Shown: piece after piece, positions 1-11,219 of the stretch
Numbering within the stretch: position 1 is the first letter of the stretch
Layout of the letters: every line of letters starts with the position of its first letter
Source: Siphonodentalium dalli
Taxonomy: Eukaryota > Mollusca > Scaphopoda > Gadilida > Siphonodentaliidae
NCBI GenBank assembly: GCA_032622095.1
Contig: CP136067.1
Location: 199,108,052-199,172,051, forward strand
Length of the DNA: 64,000 nucleotides
Direction of reading: 5' to 3'
Notes under the pieces: generated by a model
What the model saw: the letters and a program-made list of their open reading frames with translations, nothing else
Told to the model about the DNA's origin: nothing
Databases searched by the model: none
Position numbers and translations under genes: made by a program

Positions 1-1959
1 ATAACAGTATCAATCGCTCTTTTTACGAATCACAACAATCGCCGAACGGATCAAAATTACCATAATGCATTATATAAGGTGTGCTCCACAAAACGTGGTG
101 TTAGCAGCTTCATCTGATGCATTATTCTCATAAAACAACCTCTTCAAAAAACGTCGATTGAAATAAATTTGTACAAACAACTCGGTGACAAGTACCCGTT
201 GTTGCGGTGAGCAACACGTTTTGAGTACCAACTGACTCGGTGTTAAAGTTTCCCAAAATTGGAATGTTTTCTTGAATTTAGGACACGTCGGACAGAATAT
301 AACCATGGAATATAGCATGACATACAACGGCCTGTGAAATTTGATGGATCTGATGGGTTTTCAACCGATTTGGCCGACTTTTTAAAACATTTATTAGTTC
401 CAGGATTATATTTTATGCAAGTTAACGTTATTTTTCCATTTTTTTTCTTCAGAAATGACCAAAGACCGTTCGGATGTCACCGCTACCGACTCTTGTAAAA
501 AATCATGGAGTCGACAGCGGGAAAATATCGCTCCATGATGAACGAGCTTGTGGGCAGCGTGGTGTCACGGAATTTTACAGGAAAATAAAATGAATGTCGA
601 ATCGTCGATTATAAAAGAAAAGGTCTACCGGATATTCCGGAACGACTCTTAAATAAACCTATGTTGACAAGTAAAATGTTCACCAGTTCTGTTATGTCGT
701 ATTGTGTGTTGCACAGGGACGGGCATGACCAGAGGATGATATATTATTGGCTTCGACTTTGGAATTTATAACTGCAACCTTTTAAAGAGGGTATATCACT
801 TCCACTTTCCACAAGAACAACAACATATCTAGGAAACTCGCCTCGAATGCACATTACCATTGCTGTTCCCAAACAGTCCAAGTCTGATGTTACAAATTAT
901 TTCACATAGAGGTGTTTTAACAAAGTTTTCAATCAAAATGTAGAAATGTTCTATAAACAGCCACATTTAATTTCTCAATTCATAGGAAAAATAATCGACC
1001 AATGTACAATTTCCAAGTAAAATGGTGGCATGCAGGGATGACATTTCCAACTATTGGCCATTTTGGCAGACACTCAATTTTGACTAAACTCTCAATGTTG
1101 CATAATAAACAGTTATCAATGAATATGTTACCCATACTGATAACCAACTTCTCCCTGTTAACGCTCCATAAAGGAACGTGTCGTCATGGGGTGCTTTGGT
1201 AATTTTATTCATGACACAACGTTGGTTGGAAACGTTACACCAAGTATATAATAGGTTGAAATTGTTTCCATTGTTTATTTTCAACACAGTAATTAAGGGG
1301 GTTATTTTGTTTTCAGAATAACGAAAGCATATTAATTTTTATAATTTTGGTCTAAAATTGGCCATCAGTTGAACATTTTCCAACCTTCGTTTGAACAATT
1401 TCCATCAGTTGATGAGTTTTAAATGCCAGTTGGAAAGTTCCAACCAATGTTGGTGCAATGGTATGTATGGTCTGGTTGTTTTTGGATGGTGCAGTTGGAA
1501 ATTCCGCCAACAGGGACCCAGTAGCCACGTCCCCTGACCAATAAGTGTGTTAGTAGTATGTAACCAATACCCAGGTTATACAACAAACGAATATGGAATA
1601 CATATTGCTATATTTACACACTAAGTGTTGTCATCACTAAATCCAGCATTCTGATTGGTCGGCGCCCACGTGGCTAGTTGCAGTTATTTCTCGGTGAATG
1701 CGTAACGCCTCATAACACCAAGCTAATAACACCATCGATACGTCATTAGGTTTGGAAAGACGAACGCGTAATGCTTTGGGCGCATTTTGACTCGCGCAGG
1801 ATTGACTTAATACATCATCGGGTTTCAACATGAAGAGAAATTGTTCCTATTAACTTTTGCCAAGGGTGCTATTGGGTATTTTGGGCTGATCTTGTCACGA
1901 TACACTTTTCGATTTAAATATATTTACAAAAGCGGCTTTTTCGCTAAATGTATATAAAT
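1..1959. other. Leading non-genic stretch with one candidate terminal exon
   Basis: AT-rich DNA with no convincing gene. A strong pyrimidine tract ending in TTCTTCAG at 452 is followed by a short open frame (ATG at 455, about 28 codons, stop near 539) and AATAAA at 586 and 650. This could be the last exon of a + strand gene that begins left of the window, but the peptide is not recognisable. Around 1350-1500 the motif CCAGTTGGAAA recurs in degenerate form, and again near 9060-9140, which suggests an old dispersed repeat. Confidence 0.3.
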
Positions 1960-2120
1960 ATAAGGATTAACTGTCATGTGGACTATTTTTATGGAGATGT
2001 AACGGTGAGGTAAGTGGACATAAATTGTATGTAAAACCCTTCGGGTTTTACACAAGTTATGTCCACTTACCTCACCGTTACATCTCCATAAAAACAGTCC
2101 ACATGACAGTTAATCCTTAT
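1960..2120. repeat. Long near-perfect hairpin (about 60-bp arms)
   Basis: Two arms of about 60 bp (1960-2022 and 2059-2120) are inverted copies with only one or two mismatches (one A/G pair inside the arm). The short spacer itself contains a second small hairpin (GTAAAACCC-TTC-GGGTTTTAC, 2031-2051). No target-site duplication was identified. Arms this similar imply recent formation or ongoing correction between them. A foldback or MITE-type transposon, or the source of a long double-stranded RNA hairpin, are the plausible readings. Confidence 0.85.
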
Positions 2121-2280
2121 TTATTGTGAACACTTAAAATGCAACCGTCAGAGTTACCATTTTAAAAAGTTAACCCTTTATTTTGACTCAACTATTGTTA
2201 ATACATAGCGTGCATTTTTTTTGGTATTATCGGGCGTTGGGGGTCCGATTAGGAAAAAAACTAAAAATAGTCACTGTATT

Positions 2281-2372
2281 TGTTTTTATTTTGCATAAAA
2301 CACGCGATTTTTCACGTGACGTCATAGGCAGCGATTGGGGAAACCGGAAGCCGTCTAAAACAGCTGAAAAAC
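2281..2372 (+). promoter_or_regulatory. Putative promoter of the P2RX7-like gene
   Basis: Immediately upstream of the ATG at 2373 sit, in order, an E-box CACGTG (2313-2318) overlapping a full CRE TGACGTCA (2317-2324), an ATTGG (inverted CCAAT, 2334-2338) and an ETS-type CCGGAAG (2344-2350). This cluster is typical of TATA-less animal promoters. A similar series lies upstream of the THAP exon at 8111. Motifs are seen directly; promoter activity is inferred. Confidence 0.6.
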
Positions 2373-2810
2373 ATGGCATCTGATAGGAAAGCTCACGAGC
2401 TTTCTGAATCCGATACAGGCGATATTGATTTGCCAGTGCCCTTAGATGAGAGCACGGTAGATCAATAACGTTTCGAAGCGGTTTGCAGACCAGTTGGTGG
2501 AATGTTAATTGGCCCGCATCTCCACGAACCTAACACCGGCGAGGACGGCATTGGGATTCCACCACCCGATGATTCTTCGGCGACGATCAATCGGCGTGAT
2601 CCAGTATGTGTAGAACAATGGTAAGGGTTGAAACTTGCACATTGAATCGTTTATTTAATTTTATTGGTTTAATTTAATGTCTTGTAATATTGGTGAACTA
2701 ATAATCATATTTATCAAACTGTTCATTGTTGAATGTTGACATTTTTGCTGCAATTGCAAATGCAATCACTCAGAAATCTGTCACGTGCAATACTGTCAGT
2801 GCCATATCAA

Positions 2811-3058
2811 GCCTTGAAATAGTGTGTCTGTCATTTGCAGAATGAGGTTCCCAGAGGGTGAATTTAGTGATGCTACCCCGCATATCGGGCTCGCATCACC
2901 AAATTCACCCTCTGGGAACCCCATTCTGCTTACAACTCAGCAGAATGAGGTTCCCGGAGGGTGAATTTGGTGAAGCTAACCGGCTATGCGGAGTAGCATC
3001 ACTAAATTCACCCTCTGGGGACCTCATTCTGCAAATGACAGGCACACTATTTCAAGGC
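2811..3058. repeat. Double-hairpin palindromic element
   Basis: A 248-bp inverted repeat whose outer arms start GCCTTGAAATAGTGTG. Inside are two hairpins of about 93 bp (2837-2929 and 2940-3032), each bounded by GCAGAATGAGG and its complement, and each roughly the reverse complement of the other. The result is four alternating arms. No coding capacity and no clear target-site duplication. It lies in the intron of the P2RX7-like relic. The design matches the unrelated TTAA elements at 15974, 19668 and 43836. Confidence 0.85.
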
Positions 3059-3659
3059 TAGTCCCAAAATTTGCCCTTAGTGATACCGTTTATAAATCCA
3101 ATTAAAACGTACCTGGGTTTTTTTTGACTTTATATGATAATATTTAGCAATTGTGCGGAAATTAACCGATGTTTATTATTTATATTTTTATTATGTTTTT
3201 AGTTGGGTCATCATCAATCAGGTGACGACTTGACAGGCATCGTCATTTTGAGGCATCTATGATCGTCCATGATTATCGTCAGGGACGTCAAATATGTTGG
3301 TGGCATAAAATAAATATGGCTTCAAAGTTCGTAGTGGACGTGAAAAACGCACCCGACTTGCTTTTTAATATCTATTTTCTGCCTCAAGTCATAACCACAA
3401 TACAGTGTAAATGCATTATTTGGCGTGCATCCATGTTTATTAAAGGATGCTTTTGCATGTCATAAAGAGGTATTGCCGACCAGACAGGTGGCAAATCGAA
3501 TCGTTGGTGTAAACTGTAGAATTAATTGTTTGATATGACTTACTTGAATATGATGTCATAATATTTATCTTGTATTCTGTCATATCTATTAAACCGATCG
3601 CTTGATCGATCAGCAGATATATATCATACAAGCTGGTGGACCCGACTTCGTCTGGACTG
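3059..3659. other. Non-genic intronic stretch
   Basis: AT-rich sequence with no recognisable gene or repeat; only short unremarkable open frames occur on either strand. Confidence 0.5.
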
Positions 3660-5285
3660 TTTCCCCTCTGCTTTTCGGCGAATTGCGCGATTTGACCTTG
3701 AATTGTCCATTTTGAAGGTCAAGGTCAGGTGGGGTCACGATTTGACCCGTCCAAAACACTGCCCGGACAAAAGTATCCGACAAAAGTACCTGTCGAAATC
3801 AATCCGGTTTTACCCGATTTGACCTTGAATTGATCATTTTGAAGGTCAAGGTCAGGCCGGGGTCACGATTTGACCCGTCCAAAACACTCAGTGGACAAAA
3901 GTAACCCTATGTATCAAATTTCGTCGAAATCCCATAAAAAATCGCGATTTAACCTTGAATTGACCAGATTTGAAGGTCAAGGTCACGTCTCACGGGCAAA
4001 TGAATAGGCTTGTGACACTCCCCATACGAAAGTATCCCTAGACACTAATTTTCATCGAAATCCCGTAATATTTGGGCGTTCGACCTTGAAATGACCAGAT
4101 TTGAAGTTCAAGGTCACGTCGCACGGGCAAATTAATAGGCCTATGCCACTCCCCGGCCGAAAGTCCCCTCTGCTTTTCGGCGAATTGCGCGATTTGACCT
4201 TGAATTGTCCATTTTGAAGGTCAAGGTCAGGTGGGGTAACGATTTGACCCGTCCAAAACACTGTCCGGACAAAAGTGTCCATTTTGAAGGTCAAGGTCAG
4301 GTGGGGTCACGATTTGACCCGTCCAAAACACTGCCCGGACAAAAGTATCCGACAAAAATACACGTCGAAATCCATCCGGTTTTACCCGATTTGACCTTGA
4401 ATTGATCATTTTGAAGGTCAAGGTCAGGCCCGGGTCACGATTTGACCCGTCCAAAACACTCAGTGGACAAAAGTAACCCTATGTATCAAATTTCGTCGAA
4501 ATCCCATTTAAAATCGCGATTTGACCTTGAATTGACCCGATTTGAAGGTCAAGGTCACGTCTCACGGGCAAATGAATAGGCTTATGACACTCCCCATACG
4601 AAAGTATCCCTAGACACTAATTTTCATCGAAATCCCGTGATATTTGGACGTTCGACCTTGAAATGACCAGATTTGAAGGTCGAGGTCACGTCGCACGGGC
4701 AAATTAATAGGCCTATGTCACTCCCCGGCAGAATGTCCCCTCTGCTTTTCGGCGAATTGCGCGATTTGACCTTGAATTGTCCATTTTGAAGGTCAAGGTC
4801 AGGTGGGGTAACGATTTGACCCGTCCAAAACACTGTCCGGACAAAAGTGTCCATTTTGAAGGTCAAGGTCAGGTCGGGATCACGACTCGACCCGTCCAAA
4901 ACACTCAGTGGACAAATGTAACCCCACGTATCAAATTTCGTCGAAATCCCTTAAAAAATCGCGATTTGACCTTGAATTGACCCGACTTCAAGGTCAAGGT
5001 CACGTCGCACGGGCAAACGTATAGGCTTACGACACTCCCCATACGAAAGTATCCCTAGACACTAATTTTCATCGAAATCCCGTAATACTCGGGCGCTTGA
5101 TCTTGAAATGACCCGATTTCAAGGTCAAGGTCACGTCACACGGGCAAATTAATTGGCCCATGCCAGTCCCCGGCCGAAAGCACCCCCAAATACCAAGTTT
5201 CATCGAAATCGGCTCGGCCGTTTTCGAGTCCATCGCGAACAGACAGACACACACAAACACACCGACAGATTTCCCAAAATATATA
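3660..5285. repeat. Satellite of about 130-bp monomers with paired AGGTCA half-sites
   Basis: About a dozen monomers of roughly 125-135 bp, grouped into higher-order units of about 540 bp that restart at the motif CTCTGCTTTTCGGCGAATTG (near 3668, 4170 and 4740). Nearly every monomer has TGACCTTGA followed some 20 bp later by AAGGTCAAGGTCA, that is, inverted copies of TCAAGGTCA. Downstream of each pair comes either a GACCCGTCCAAAACACT block or a CACGGGCAAAT block, then a block reading TCGAAATCC. The array ends near 5200-5285 with a segment rich in GACAGACAGACACACACAAA. Open frames here on both strands arise from the repeat and are not genes. Confidence 0.92.
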
Positions 5286-6129
5286 ATAACGCACTGACTG
5301 GGAATCTTCTGCTTGGTCTTTAGTCCTTGTGCAATCAGTGTGTTAATTAAGCAAATCCCAGGCTTTTCACAGTTAGTTAACTATAAGTACATGTCAGAAC
5401 TGTGAGAAACTATATTACTATAGTAGTCAACTGAGCAGACGTTTTTGATGATTTGGTTTCTTATTTCGGACTTATACATGTAAGGTGTCTAAATAGACCA
5501 ACCCACCACAAACCTATATTAAATATAATACTGTTTATACATGACCATATGGCATCTACTATTAGTCTTCATCGTATTATCTTTTTTGTTTCTGTTCGGT
5601 TCTTCTCGGTCTTTATTGTAATCGGATAAAAGAAGAAAACTAAAATTGGCAAAATCATAAATAAAATTCCAACTGCATTTCTGCCAACCTCCAATGTTCC
5701 CAAAAATCCATTTGGAATTTCTAACTAATAACTTTAATGTTGAAAAATTAACAGATCCCAAATTTGACATAAAGTATGGAAATATGTGGCTGTTGGTCTA
5801 AACACAACTGATTTCGACTAATTAGTCGGAAAGTCAAACTATGAGAATAATTTCAACATATCTTTGCTTTAAATTTGGTGTGAAATTTCCAACTAAATAT
5901 ATCTGATGTTGTGTCAGGCATGTAATTGCTAACATAAACATGTTGATCAATGTTGAAACCCACCCCAGCTGCATGTACATGTAACGCAATATCCCTCACT
6001 TGGGTTGTTGAGAACTTGAGAGCTCTGCTAATATTGGTACGTGTATAAAACTACATTATCAGTATGTACATTTCATCAACCCAGCTGGTACTATTAATAT
6101 TCAGTTGGTACTTTATTTGTGCATTTCAG
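5286..6129. other. Intronic stretch before P2RX7-like exon 2
   Basis: No gene seen. The region ends in a pyrimidine-rich tract and the acceptor at 6128-6129. A few degenerate CCAACTAA/CAGTTGG motifs echo those near 1350-1500. Confidence 0.4.
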
Positions 6130-6307
6130 GTGAACATGTCGGAAGTGCCAGGTGCTGTCGACTGATGATGAATGTATTAGTTGTGTTGAAGTGGATGTGG
6201 TGAATGCAAAACGTTCTCAGCAGTGTGAACTTGATAACCAGAACTACCGATGTATTACCGACTGCCCCGGTGTCAAATCCTTGTGCACTTATCGGTGGCC
6301 TGGCTGA

Positions 6308-7890
6308 GTTACCGAGAACAGTAGGGCCCCAACATGTAGGACCATATATATAGGACCATATTTATTCAATAATTCCTAGATGTTTTCATCTACCCCCTCC
6401 CCACACCATGCACGAAGAACAAAGATGGGCCTTAAATTATGGGCTGGCTAATTCTATATTTTATTAGTTTTCTGATATATATTTTTATTTGACATATTTT
6501 TAATATAAACTATATATGACCCACGGGTCACCCCGATCCTCGGCTGGAAATGAGACAGGTATACTCTTTTGTGCGACTGGAATGTTTATAAATAACTCGC
6601 TAGATAACCACACCCAAAATAGTATACTTTGGCGTCAGTGACAGCCGATGTGCAATCCGAACAAACGCAGAACCATATAGATCCTGTGTATCTATTTAGG
6701 GCTTATTTCCCCCCAGGCGCAAATAAAACTACAACAACACACGGTTGTTCATAAGTTAAGATATTTTACATTGTCTAACAAAAAACAAATGTGAAACCAT
6801 TTTGCTTAATATCAGTACATTTGGCGGAGCGATACAAATTACATGGCCATGTGCCAGAACACGAGGAAGCCGCGTTGGGTGAAGTTTATTTCAGCGAGTT
6901 TCAAACATATAATGTATTATATCGCCAGTTTCGCAGAAATTGAACTTCGTGATTCGACTATATATCTCAGTCATTACCGGAAGGAATTTTCATATACAAC
7001 TCCATAGAGGAAACGTGTTTTTAATTATACGTTTTGAAAGGAATTTTCTCATTTGGACAAGTGTTTGCTATAATTGAGTATTGTGACGAATGGAGTTATC
7101 TTCGGCAGTGATTTCGTGGGACTTCATTAGAATCGTTTGTCTCATGCTCAATTGTGTGACAAATGATTACAATACATTATGAAACTGGATATTGAAATTT
7201 CTTGGATGGTGATATATAATTATTTGGATCAGTCATTCAGTTTGTTTGAAACAAAACTTCGTGTTGTGGACTAGATAATTCTGGTGACGTACAAAACATT
7301 TCTATTTTGAATTTTTGCATTACAACTCGCACATTTCTTAATTTCAGTCAGTGTCAGAACATTGTCCCTCCCAATAATGTACGTAACGTATTCACAATAT
7401 CAGAGATAGACTAATTTGGTAGGTGCAGACATTATCACAAATTGACACAATTTTAATACCAATTTATATGGGAGACCGTTTTTTTTACGACCAGGCTAAT
7501 TTAGTAATCATATGTATTGTTTGTTTATATTTGATTATTCCATTCCAAGTCACACCAACCCAACATAGCCAGTCAACAGGTAGTCAATGCTTGCTCGTTA
7601 TATGTGGACGTGGCCACATATTTGGCTTATGTTTTTCACCCCCCCCCCCCCCCCCCCATTCATTTAATTTGGGTCTGTCCGTTTTAGTTTTCATAATCAC
7701 TCACGATATTATTCGGTGTACATACTGCTTCACAGCTAGATTAATAATATTTAAGACGCCAATTTTTGCTACGGCGTACGATGGGGGGGGGGTTCTACTA
7801 AATTATTATTGTTTTGTTTATAGCATATAGCAAAACGAACTATAAGTTCATTAAACTGGTGTGTAGATTAATATTTTCTACACATCTCCC
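6308..7890. other. Non-genic stretch with a poly-C tract
   Basis: No supportable gene. A C-rich tract at about 7639-7659 and a G-rich tract near 7784-7793 are homopolymer runs. If the THAP gene on the - strand continues, its later exons would lie here or further left, but none could be recognised. Confidence 0.4.
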
Positions 7891-7896
7891 ACTCAC

Positions 7897-8111
7897 CGGT
7901 CAGAAAAACCCATAGAGAACTTTCTGTAGTTATCGAAACAGTCAGGTTCGAAATGTTTATGGCACAATAGACCTGTGCCTGATGGTTTGAAACATTTTAT
8001 TTTTGTTGACACGAATCTTGCCCATTGTCGCGCAATTCCTGGTCTCTTCGGTCGCTTGAATAGACGATTATTCTGTTGCCCACAATTTTGAGCAACACAT
8101 CTTACTGGCAT
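7897..8111 (-). CDS. THAP-type zinc finger, first coding exon
   Basis: Starting at the ATG at 8111, the peptide begins M-P-V-R-C-V-A-Q-N-C, has a conserved Trp in the middle (R-Q-W-A-R-F) and then L-C-H-K-H-F. This is the C-x4-C...C-x2-H pattern of the THAP DNA-binding domain, found in transcription factors and P-element-like transposases. The exon ends at a donor GTGAGT (7896-7891) after 71 codons plus two bases, so the intron is phase 2. The C-terminal AVPxxF box of the domain would fall in the next exon, which I could not find. Reading upstream to 8270 is possible, but position 8111 is preferred because it places the THAP Met at residue 1. The gene could be a host transcription factor or a domesticated or transposon-borne protein; the rest is needed to tell. 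Confidence 0.75.
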
Positions 8112-8215
8112 TTCGAAAAAAACGCAACAGGCACTCGCGCCGATTTGTTTACTTCCGCATTCTCTGTCTATGACGTCGCGTGTCACGTGATGACCGCCAT
8201 GAGACTTTCTGAAGT
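8112..8215 (-). promoter_or_regulatory. Putative THAP gene promoter
   Basis: Reading on the - strand toward the ATG at 8111: a CATGGCGG YY1-like site (near 8202-8195), CACGTG (8189-8184), GACGTCA (8177-8171), then GCGGAAGT (8158-8151), an ETS-type site. Order and partial wording match the promoter block at 2313-2350. The region is CpG-richer than its surroundings. Function is inferred from motifs. Confidence 0.5.
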
Positions 8216-8854
8216 CTCTCGAAAATGAAACAAAACAACTAAATGTTTTTCCGAGGCGTATATATCTCATTAATTAGGTCGTTTCGTGTCGGATTTTTCA
8301 ACTGATTATTATAGAATAGGTAATAGTGGTTACAATATTAATAAGCGTATTTCTGCCATGTTCGAGATACTTTATTTATCTCTGACGTATCCACTTTTAT
8401 TATAAGTGATTTAGAGGGACGGATTTGATAGGTCGTTGACTGCACGAAATATTGGTATGCCGGCTTCATATGCTTTGAGAAACACTTGCCAGTCACAACC
8501 ATTTTTCAGCTGTTTTCAAATTTTCGCCCTTAGTCAGACAAACGCCATATCAGGAATAGAATACCACACGGAACGCTCTTTTCTGTTCCATGTCACAGTC
8601 AAACGCTCTTTATTCACATAAGAAATAGATTACCAACGGGAAGTTGCATTCTGTTTGAAAGCGATCAAGACGGCGATCCTCTGTGCCAAATTTCCATATA
8701 CAACAAACCCGTGACTATGGTGAAACAGGTTTATAGTTTGTAGTCGAATAACCCACCAGAGTGACTTAATTCACAATGAAGTACAGTGAAGCTCGACTGA
8801 TAATTGACACCCAATTGATAACTGACTATTGAAGTGTATATCAAGTAATGTATG

Positions 8855-9030
8855 GCGCAAATGTGTGGGGCGCTAATTTACGGGCTAAAGTCTACGGACT
8901 TACCGTTTACGGGTATATAGTTTACGGACTGACCGTTTACGGGTATATAGTTTACGGACTTACCGTTTACGGGTATATAACATGTAGTTTACGGACTTAC
9001 CGTTTACGGGCATATAGTTTACGGATTTAA
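8855..9030. repeat. 30-bp minisatellite
   Basis: About five to six copies of a 30-bp unit built on TTTACGGACTTACCG and TTTACGGGTATATAG. The period is a multiple of three, so a + frame reads Y-G-L-T-V-Y-G-Y-I-V repeatedly, but there is no sign of a gene around it. Confidence 0.85.
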
Positions 9031-9679
9031 AGGACCCTACTTTCAGTCTAACTTTTGGGACCGCAGTGGCCATCAGTTGGAAATTTACTAATCAGAGAGT
9101 TGTCGGTTGGAAACTTCTATCACTTTGAAAACTTGTGGTACCAGCTGGAAAAATTAAACCCAAGATTTTCGGAACCATTTATACAAATCATGTAACATTT
9201 AGCACATATAAATCAGAAAATAACCTAGACAATCGACTTCAAGTAACGTTCAGGCCCAAGACGTGCGAATTATCCCAACACTGTGGTAATCAAGGGCATC
9301 GGGTGTCGGAATGTTCGCTTAATTGGCGTCTTTGTAACAACACTATGAGTTTGAATTAAAACTGTGACGATTCCCATCTTCCACACACAATGAACTTTAT
9401 ATTTATTTCTGTACACAATGCATCGTGTGGTTTCTAAGAATAAAGTATTGTCTAACTATTTAACAACATAGTGAAGTTATCGATCTCAGAAGACCAGTAT
9501 GGTTTGAAATGTTTCCGGAAAGTGTTCACGCCTGTGTTCTCGCAGTTCAATGGATACAATAGTTTTGTAAAGAGCCAGGATGTCTACTAATTATAATTTA
9601 AGGATACATGAGGTTATTTAGTAAGTGTACAGTATAACACATATCGTCCAGAATTGACAGGCATAACAAGTAAGTAATG

Positions 9680-10105
9680 CTTTATTCTCATCCAATAATC
9701 TTAGAACAAATGTGTATAAATTCTACACAATATGGTTTAATTCTCTCTCTCTCTCTTTCTATCTCTCACACAAAGGCTACCACATAAAACATTGGCAGCA
9801 GTTGTCAATTTGTTATGCACTGTGTTTGTGTCAAAACTGAACAGCACATAATTGTGTAGCACAAACTTTTAAAGCTGCTGCCAGATCTTTAATATGGTAG
9901 CTTTTATGAGGTTTATGTCTCAAATAAAACATATCTCATCTAATAACTATAATATACTCACATATTCACTCATATTCAATGTTGAGAAAATTCCAACGAC
10001 GCATGTTTCATGTGTCATTTCTACACAATTGTGTTTAAGATCAAAATTAAAACATATTGTGTAATAATTTATACACATTTGTTCTAAGAATGAATACATG
10101 TATAT
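9680..10105. repeat. Imperfect foldback repeat of about 425 bp
   Basis: TCTTAGAACAAATGTGTATA with following TTYTACACAATATG (about 9705-9735) recurs inverted at about 10045-10095. Inside, a second inverted pair shares GGCAGCAG with flanking GCTACCA/TAAAA motifs (about 9776-9806 and 9870-9905). The interior includes a CT-rich microsatellite at 9744-9765. Probably a non-autonomous foldback element, more diverged than the other hairpins here. Confidence 0.65.
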
Positions 10106-11219
10106 ATGAAGCATGAGAAAACGTATATACATTAATTACAGTTGAAAACATTCCGATACAGTCAATCACGGTACAACTCTCAGCCAGACAAGATATTACT
10201 TACCTATTTTCTAAAGTTTTGAGGCATTTTTGACGGTGAAGCATGTAATAGAATAATCATTTTCAAATTTTTCAAATTACTGGTGTTTGCAAACTGTTTG
10301 GCTTTCTTCACCTAATTACAAGGTAATTACCCAGCACCATTATCGTTTGATTGTGTTATGACCGATATAACACAATTATTACATACTAGATATACTAGAT
10401 ACACGTCCCAGTGGTCAGTTGGCCAAATAAGTTAAACGTGTTTGGAGACTATCATTCAAAGCGTGTCCGGGCGCGCGCGATTATAACGGCGAGCGATTTG
10501 TATTATCACACCGCAAACGACCATATCGCTGGCCACGAAGCGATCACAGAAGTGATTTTATGCTTCGCCGATTTATCGAGTTATTGCAAACCAGCGTAAT
10601 AATTGGGTTGCTGTCAAATAAGATGTTTATCCGTGCGTATTTGTCAAATTTGAAGGCGACACATTCATTTGTTGTCGCGATAACAAAGGTGATGGAGGAC
10701 TTTAGCGACAGGCTGATAACTGAAGCGCAACGCCATGCGTGTCCATGAACATGCTATGAGAATTTAGGAAGTCCATGCACCATTCCATTTGACATATTAT
10801 ATTGGACAATGAGTTTGAAAAACCCATACATATATACGTTGAGCAAATTCTGTTTAAAATTTCAATATACATTGTATTTGTGACCTGTCTGCAAATGGTG
10901 CACTCAAATTATAATCAACCCTGACTGTCGCGCGCGACGAAGCGATTCAGTCGAGCTCGGTGTGAATATAAAAATCTCGCGTTTTGAACCGCTACTGAAT
11001 ACAGAACAGAAAACGGCTGTAAAAATCGCGCGCTCGCGCCCGGTGTGGATTGACCTTTATTATTGCTGACTGCGTGCCATATCACGTGCGCTTAATCTCA
11101 ATTTAAAACTATTTACTTGAAGAAAAATATCATTATCCTTAAAAACCAAATTACGCTATAATACTATGGCCACCAAAAAACTAAAATATGCAATGAAAAA
11201 TTATTTATTTATTTTTTCG
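10106..11219. other. Non-genic stretch with a CpG-rich patch
   Basis: Two short overlapping open frames (10411-10599, 10560-10748) and CpG-rich segments with GCGCGCGCG near 10470 and TCGCGCGCGA near 10927. No protein similarity or splice context was recognised. The CpG content against an AT-rich background might mark a regulatory region. Confidence 0.3.

Larger units (their letters stand above)
2373..6307 (+). pseudogene. P2RX7-type cysteine-domain gene, two in-frame stops
   Basis: Exon 1 (2373-2620) opens with a plausible ATG and an acidic N-terminus rich in Ser, Glu and Asp, has an in-frame TAA at 2466-2468, then reads on to end at a donor GTAAGG (2621). Exon 2 (acceptor CAG ending 6129, start 6130) completes a TGG codon across the phase-2 junction and reads a cysteine-rich segment: C-R-K-C, later E-C-I-S-C, then C-I-T-D-C-P-G and a final Cys, ending at TGA 6305-6307. 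This spacing resembles the zinc-binding intracellular domain of P2X7 receptors, widespread in invertebrate proteins as W-C-x-C-G-x-C...E-x-x-C-C...C-I-T. The codon after the Trp, where the family has Cys, is TGA (6131-6133). The 3.5-kb intron is full of repeats. Family assignment is from motif pattern only. Two stops make a relic most likely. A later exon was not found. Confidence 0.5.

Noticed and set aside
4205-5260. Open frames of 60-90 codons on both strands in the 130-bp satellite
   Set aside because: They follow the repeat unit, occur on both strands and have no start or domain logic.
6131-6133. TGA as a selenocysteine codon in the P2RX7-like exon
   Set aside because: A TAA stop is also present in exon 1, and no SECIS-like structure was recognised nearby; decay explains both. 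Kept only as an observation.
10411-10748. Two overlapping + strand frames in a CpG-rich patch
   Set aside because: Short, no motif, no splice context.
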